Assembly (NCBI GenBank): GCA_002168195.1
Contig: NHBP01000035.1
Location: 10,722 to 21,132, forward strand
From: Planctomycetaceae bacterium TMED10
GTDB lineage: Bacteria; Planctomycetota; Planctomycetia; Pirellulales; UBA7805
Length of the DNA: 10,411 nt
Reading direction: 5' to 3'
Positions within the stretch are counted from its first letter, which is position 1. Each line of letters starts with the position of its first letter. Positions 6,404 through 10,411 of this stretch are shown here, piece after piece. The notes under the pieces were generated by a model. The model made no database searches, was not told where the DNA came from, and saw only the letters and a list, made by a program, of their open reading frames with translations. The translations under genes and the position numbers were made by a program.

Positions 6404-7546
6404 TTAAAAGAGATACAATAAAGGAAAAAGAAAAATCCAGACCAAATCGACGAAGTGCCAATAAAGTCCAATATTTTCAATATGGGGTGCTCGCTCTCTA
6501 TCGAGTCGGATAAATAAGTACAAGGCAAAAACGATCAGCCCGACCACCACGTGAAGCGCATGAAAACCGGTAAGCAAAAAGTAAGTACTCGCCCACATAT
6601 TACCGCCCGGAATCACCATCGGCAAATGCAACCAGTGATACTTTTCATTCAGCCCGTTTTCTGCACCTTCAAGAATCGATATCGCGTTCAAGCGACCTTC
6701 GACTGCGGTCGCTTCGCCTCCGAGAGTAGCCACCTTTTTATTCAGTTCCGCTAACTGTCCTTCTGCGGCCCCGTTGCCTTCACCCTGAGCTTTTAATTCT
6801 TTTTGCTTTGCTCTCAGAGGACTTAACTCCGCACCAAGACTCTCCCGTTGTTTCTCTAAATCTTGCTGTTCCTGCTTGAGTAACTTTTGCTGCACCTGTT
6901 TTTGATCACCGTGAGGCATGATCGCTGCAGCCAACTGATTGAGTGCAATTTGCCCCTGCTGAGTGCCCGATTGGGCGGCTTTTAATTCAGCCGGGCGGGC
7001 AAAATAGCGCAGCAGTGTCCCGGTGACTGCCAATTGATCCAATTCATCCGTTGATGGCTCTTCCACTCGAGCTAGTCGAACCTGATACGCCTCAAGCGTC
7101 TGCCGGACCATGGAAGCATACGCCAGATCGGGTTTCTCGTAGATCAGACTATGTGGCTTTTGTGGATAAATTCCGTGCGAAAACTTTGCTTTGTATTCGT
7201 AAGCTTTCACTCCCAGAAAAATACAGCCCAGCACCAGGGTCGTTGCAATCCACGCTTTCGCCTGACCCACTCGATTCAAGCGGGCTGCCTCCAGCGCTAA
7301 GACCACTGACACACTTGAACAGATAAGCACAAAGGTATTGAACGCGCCAATCGGTTCGCTTAGATGCACTTCGTGGGGAAGCGGCCATGCCGGTGCCCCA
7401 AAACGGAGCACGATGTAGGTACCAATGAGACCGGCAAAAAACATGATTTCTGTGGATAAAAACAACCACATGCACGTCTTGCCATTGGACATTGGCATGC
7501 CCGGATGGTACTCAAGTTTAAGATGACCGTGATGCTCGTCGGACAT
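6404..7546 (-). CDS. coxC: Cytochrome c oxidase subunit III with a large coiled-coil insertion
   Basis: Subunit III binds subunit I in the membrane and supports oxygen supply and stability of the oxidase. The 380 residues carry a five-helix subunit III: segments at about 24-48 ([19 protein letters not shown]), 68-90, 97-117, 317-346 (with [12 protein letters not shown]) and 361-380 ([19 protein letters not shown]). All are typical of the caa3/bo3-type branch, which is usually about 190-210 residues. The excess is one block at about 128-312 between helices 3 and 4. Its first half is mixed and its second half (about 214-288) is a Gln/Glu/Lys/Leu-rich coiled-coil-like stretch. Arg/Lys-rich short loops between helices 2-3 and 4-5 mark the cytoplasmic side, so the insertion should face outward. 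The frame is continuous with no stop. The start at 7546 gives the normal N-terminus; GAGAGGAG lies about 13 bases upstream. Confidence 0.94.
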   Translation of the reverse strand: MSDEHHGHLKLEYHPGMPMSNGKTCMWLFLSTEIMFFAGLIGTYIVLRFGAPAWPLPHEVHLSEPIGAFNTFVLICSSVSVVLALEAARLNRVGQAKAWIATTLVLGCIFLGVKAYEYKAKFSHGIYPQKPHSLIYEKPDLAYASMVRQTLEAYQVRLARVEEPSTDELDQLAVTGTLLRYFARPAELKAAQSGTQQGQIALNQLAAAIMPHGDQKQVQQKLLKQEQQDLEKQRESLGAELSPLRAKQKELKAQGEGNGAAEGQLAELNKKVATLGGEATAVEGRLNAISILEGAENGLNEKYHWLHLPMVIPGGNMWASTYFLLTGFHALHVVVGLIVFALYLFIRLDRERAPHIENIGLYWHFVDLVWIFLFPLLYLF

Positions 7547-7579
7547 TACAAAAAAACGACTCCTCTCAAATCAGCAAAA

Positions 7580-8512
7580 TTATAACCAGGGAAAAATAAA
7601 GGGACTCAGCCATAGCATTCCAAAGACGGCAGGTAAGTAAATGAGCGACATCCGGAGCATTCTTCGTGCAGACCGATCCGTGGGACGGAACAGAAAATCG
7701 ATGGCAACCGCCAACTGAAGCAAAGAAAGCGTCATTGCGAGAAAGAAATAAAATGGCCCCGCCTTCATCATGACTGCCGGAAGCACACTTAACGGTAACA
7801 GAATAGCAGACGATGTCACTGCCTGTAATCCAGCGACACGACCAGTCGGTTCAGTCACTGTGAGCATTTTGAATCCGGCCCGCCGATAATCTTCTCGATA
7901 AATCCAGGCAATCGCCATAAAGTGCGGAAACTGCCAGAAAAAGACGATGCCAAATAGAATGGCCGCGAGCAACAATCCTCCTCGAGTACTTCCATCGGAC
8001 AAGACTGCCGACGCGCCCATTAAAACCGGCAATGCTCCGGCAATCGCACCCACCAACGTGTTTGCGCTGGTTCGCTTTTTGAGCGGTGTGTAAATGCAAA
8101 CATAAAGCACCCAGGTGACCAGCCCCAGTACCGCTGTGATCCAATGCACCAAGACGGCAAGGTACACCGTTCCCAGGACCATCGTAATCAATCCGATCGA
8201 CAACGCCTCCCGGTCCGAGACTTCGCCGGAGGGAAGCGGGCGATCGGCAGTACGAAGCATCTGAGTATCTGAAGATCGCTCTAACCATTGATTCAGCGTA
8301 CTTGCACTGGCGGCCACAAGAGCCGTACCGATCAGGGCATTTACAATCAATACCCAATTTCCAGGAATCCCCGAACAGGCCACACAGGCGGCAACCCAAA
8401 CGGTTAACAATTCGAGTACCGCAATCTTCGGCTTGGTCAGTTCCAACACAGCAGCCAGATGCGGTAAAAACCGAGTTCGATCCTGACCTAGCGCGAGGGA
8501 TGGCAGATTCAT
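7580..8512 (-). CDS. ctaB: Protoheme IX farnesyltransferase (heme O synthase) CtaB
   Basis: This is an inner-membrane UbiA-family prenyltransferase that attaches a farnesyl group to protoheme to give heme O, the precursor of heme A for this oxidase. The 310 residues give about nine membrane segments. The first Asp-rich motif is NQWLERSSDTQMLRTADRPL (74-93), keeping Asn74, Asp82, Met85 and Arg87. Many bacterial members have a further Asp where this one has Ser80, but eukaryotic COX10 also lacks it, so activity is expected. The family's YTPLKKRTSANTLVGAIAGALP (from 141) and FFWQFPHFMAIAWIYREDY (191-209) blocks are intact. The start overlaps the ctaA stop as ATGA, and GGAG sits 7 bases upstream of the ATG. 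coxC begins 33 bases after its stop. Confidence 0.96.
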   Translation of the reverse strand: MNLPSLALGQDRTRFLPHLAAVLELTKPKIAVLELLTVWVAACVACSGIPGNWVLIVNALIGTALVAASASTLNQWLERSSDTQMLRTADRPLPSGEVSDREALSIGLITMVLGTVYLAVLVHWITAVLGLVTWVLYVCIYTPLKKRTSANTLVGAIAGALPVLMGASAVLSDGSTRGGLLLAAILFGIVFFWQFPHFMAIAWIYREDYRRAGFKMLTVTEPTGRVAGLQAVTSSAILLPLSVLPAVMMKAGPFYFFLAMTLSLLQLAVAIDFLFRPTDRSARRMLRMSLIYLPAVFGMLWLSPFIFPWL

Positions 8513-9627
8513 ACGGTGACTCCGATCGCAGAGTAAGTTCCACCTTTATCCGCTTCCACACCTTGCCGTGGTGTTTGCGTCGCACCCCGGTAATAACGGA
8601 GCGTCGCCCAGACGCTTGTACCAAGAATAAGCGAGCCGACAGCAACATGTCCCGTGACGATAAAAACCTGAAGTGGACCACCGGCGGTATTGGTCCAACC
8701 GGCTAGCCCCGATGTCTCGGCGAAGAGTCCGCCCGGCCACGCATATTTAAGCACCCAGGTACCAGCACCTAGAAACAACTGCACGAAAAGAAGCCCCAGC
8801 AGCAGTCGGGGAGGCCGAAGTAGTGACGAGAAACCCTTAAAATGCCTCTCGGATTGCCACCAAAAAAGCATCGCATCACCAAGCAATATTACTGCGAGAA
8901 ATAGATGGAAAAAAATTGCCGCTTTGAAAGTGGCTCCCGTGGACATGGGAGAAACGTGCCGCAATTGTGCGCCCAGCACCAACTGCGCGTAAGCTATGCC
9001 GGCGGTAAACACCGCGAGTCGTTGAAGCCGTCGACTTGCTGGCGAATGCGTGACGTTCCGCGCCTGCCACCACCGCGAAGTGCAGACCGCAATCGCCACC
9101 ACGATCGCCAAAAACAGAGGCGCCACGCAACCGTGGATTTTTGCAATCCGCACATCATCAAATCGCACTCGCAGGCCACCGAGGATACCCTGAAAAATAA
9201 CCAAAGCTAATGCCATGACCGTCATCCACCTTAACCAACCCCGCGAATCCTTTCGCCAGGTGACCACACACAACCCAATCGCGATCAGACCGACCGTTGC
9301 GCCGAAAAGACGATGTCCATGTTCAATAAATTTATCTTTTGCGGCCTCAAACAACGGATAGAGAAACATGTTCTGGCCATCGGACGTAGGCCAGTCCTCG
9401 AACGCCATCCCTGCGCCGAGGGTCGTCACAAGGCCTCCGGCACATATCTGCAACCAAGTGGTAACCAGCAGAGTGACTGCAATTCGATGCGGCCAGCGAG
9501 AAAAATCGCTGCATTCATGGTCCACATTCGGAGCGACCCCCTGTGAGGAATCTCCCTGTTCCGACATTTCAAATGTGTGTTGGCGAACGATTTCTTGAAG
9601 CATTGCTGCACAGGCCGAACTTATCAT
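8509..9627 (-). CDS. ctaA: Heme A synthase (CtaA/COX15 family)
   Basis: This inner-membrane enzyme oxidises the C8 methyl of heme O to a formyl group, giving heme A. With the start chosen here the protein has 372 residues and about eight membrane segments in two four-helix halves. Candidate heme-ligand histidines are His105 in EHGHRLFG, His165 (KIHGC), His241 (FFHLFLA) and His327 (TGHVAVG). Glu102 precedes the first, as in the catalytic EHxHR-type motif. No paired cysteines are seen in the outer loops, unlike the Bacillus enzyme. I chose the ATG at 9627 because AAAGGA lies 11 bases upstream. A TTG at 9636 would add three residues, and an ATG at 9567 would remove 20; the conserved part starts only at about residue 44, so homology does not decide. 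It follows coxA closely, and its stop overlaps ctaB. Confidence 0.94.
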   Translation of the reverse strand: MISSACAAMLQEIVRQHTFEMSEQGDSSQGVAPNVDHECSDFSRWPHRIAVTLLVTTWLQICAGGLVTTLGAGMAFEDWPTSDGQNMFLYPLFEAAKDKFIEHGHRLFGATVGLIAIGLCVVTWRKDSRGWLRWMTVMALALVIFQGILGGLRVRFDDVRIAKIHGCVAPLFLAIVVAIAVCTSRWWQARNVTHSPASRRLQRLAVFTAGIAYAQLVLGAQLRHVSPMSTGATFKAAIFFHLFLAVILLGDAMLFWWQSERHFKGFSSLLRPPRLLLGLLFVQLFLGAGTWVLKYAWPGGLFAETSGLAGWTNTAGGPLQVFIVTGHVAVGSLILGTSVWATLRYYRGATQTPRQGVEADKGGTYSAIGVTV

Positions 9628-9643
9628 TCGACACAACGATCCT

Positions 9644-10411
9644 TTAGTTGGAAGCGACAGGTTCCGCCTCCGGCACGTCTACCGGGGCATCTTTCTTAGG
9701 CGGCGGTTGCGTTTGTGGATAAAAATCAGCATCAACATCAGGCGAGGCATATTCGTATGGACCTCTGTAAACAATCGGCTGGAAATCGAAGTTACCATGG
9801 CCCGGCGGACTCGGCGCGCTCCACTCAAGGCCATTTGCACCCCATGGATTTCTTCCGACCTTTTTACCACGGAATATGCTGTAGAAGAAATTCGCGAAGA
9901 AAACTGCTTGTGCCGCAACCATCCCGATCGCACACCACGTAATGAATTCGTTCATCGGCTTTAAATTATGAAACACTTCGTACTGGTAAGCATCCGCTAA
10001 ACGGCGGGGGAAACCAACAACCCCTAGGATATGCATCGGAAAAAAGGTGCCGTTCAGAAAGATAAACGTAAGCATGAAATGCACCTTTCCCCAGCCTTCG
10101 TTCATCATCCGCCCAAACATCTTGGGGAACCAAAAATAGATTGACGCGAACACGCCCATCGCCGTCCCGGCAAATAAGACGTAGTGAAAGTGAGCCACAA
10201 TAAAATACGTGTCATGAATAAAAATATCTACCGGTGTGGCAGCCATGAAAATTCCCGATAGGCCACCAATGATAAACATGGAAACAAATGACAAGGCAAA
10301 TAGCATCGGCGTCGTAAAAAGGAGCTTTCCACTCCAAATCGTTCCCAACCAATTGAATACCTTAATGGCACTTGGCAGCGCGATCATAATCGTAGCCACC
10401 ATGAACGTCAT
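9644..10411 (-). CDS. coxA: Cytochrome c oxidase subunit I (CoxA), 3' part only
   Basis: This is the catalytic subunit of the heme-copper oxidase, which reduces oxygen to water and pumps protons. The gene enters from the right edge; the ATG at 10409-10411 encodes an internal Met, and roughly the last 255 residues are present. In this fragment, IKVFNWLGT holds the K-channel Lys17. HDTYFIVAHFHYVLF holds His66 and Asp67 (Mg/proton-exit site), His74 (heme a3 ligand) and His76 (heme a ligand). These identify an A-type cytochrome c oxidase. About six membrane helices remain. The tail NPWGANGLEWSAPSPPGHGNF is the standard subunit I end, followed by a Pro/Asp-rich extension of about 40 residues. The CuB histidines and D-channel lie outside the window. 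ctaA starts 16 bases after its TAA. Confidence 0.97.
   Translation of the reverse strand: MTFMVATIMIALPSAIKVFNWLGTIWSGKLLFTTPMLFALSFVSMFIIGGLSGIFMAATPVDIFIHDTYFIVAHFHYVLFAGTAMGVFASIYFWFPKMFGRMMNEGWGKVHFMLTFIFLNGTFFPMHILGVVGFPRRLADAYQYEVFHNLKPMNEFITWCAIGMVAAQAVFFANFFYSIFRGKKVGRNPWGANGLEWSAPSPPGHGNFDFQPIVYRGPYEYASPDVDADFYPQTQPPPKKDAPVDVPEAEPVASN

Noticed and set aside
7851..8681. 276-codon minus-strand ORF overlapping ctaB and ctaA
   Set aside because: It is an out-of-frame shadow; both overlapped genes are full-length and carry the conserved family motifs.

Overview
The window reads as an ordinary chromosomal stretch from an aerobic bacterium, most likely a member of the Planctomycetota. This placement is inferred from the gene order (an A-type aa3 oxidase cluster with heme A synthesis genes, an ABC-2 exporter, SCO, DUF420 and a small Cys-motif membrane protein), the moderate base composition and the short lipoprotein-like gene. 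No marker gene is present to prove it.

Left part, plus strand (1-2447): the C-terminal tail of an unidentified protein, then a tiny putative lipoprotein, then a complete selB. SelB is the elongation factor that brings selenocysteyl-tRNA to UGA codons, so the organism probably makes selenoproteins. I saw no selenoprotein, SECIS element or selC tRNA inside the window.

Right part, minus strand (10411 down to 2451): one long co-directional cluster for a heme-copper cytochrome c oxidase and its assembly. In transcription order it runs coxA (only its 3' part is in the window), ctaA (heme A synthase), ctaB (heme O synthase), coxC (subunit III), coxD (subunit IV), an ABC ATPase, an ABC-2 permease, a SCO copper chaperone, a DUF420/CtaM-like membrane protein, and a small membrane protein with a CxxxCPGC motif. 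Spacing is tight. Three junctions (ctaA/ctaB, permease/SCO, SCO/DUF420) are 4-base ATGA overlaps, and the other gaps are about 10-95 bases, which fits an operon with translational coupling. coxB and any fused or separate cytochrome c would be expected upstream of coxA, beyond the right edge.

How the parts fit: CtaB makes heme O from protoheme and CtaA turns it into heme A for subunit I (CoxA). CoxC and CoxD complete the membrane complex. SCO and the DUF420 protein probably serve copper/heme site assembly. The ABC exporter and the small Cys protein are unassigned but sit among the assembly genes. The cox cluster and selB converge tail to tail with only 3 bases between their stop codons.

No mobile element, CRISPR array, tRNA, rRNA or clear intrinsic terminator was found, and no stretch over 300 bases lacks a gene. 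The points most worth a second look are a roughly 185-residue coiled-coil-containing insertion in subunit III predicted to lie on the outer face, the ABC exporter inside the oxidase operon, and the small CxxxCPGC membrane protein at its end.
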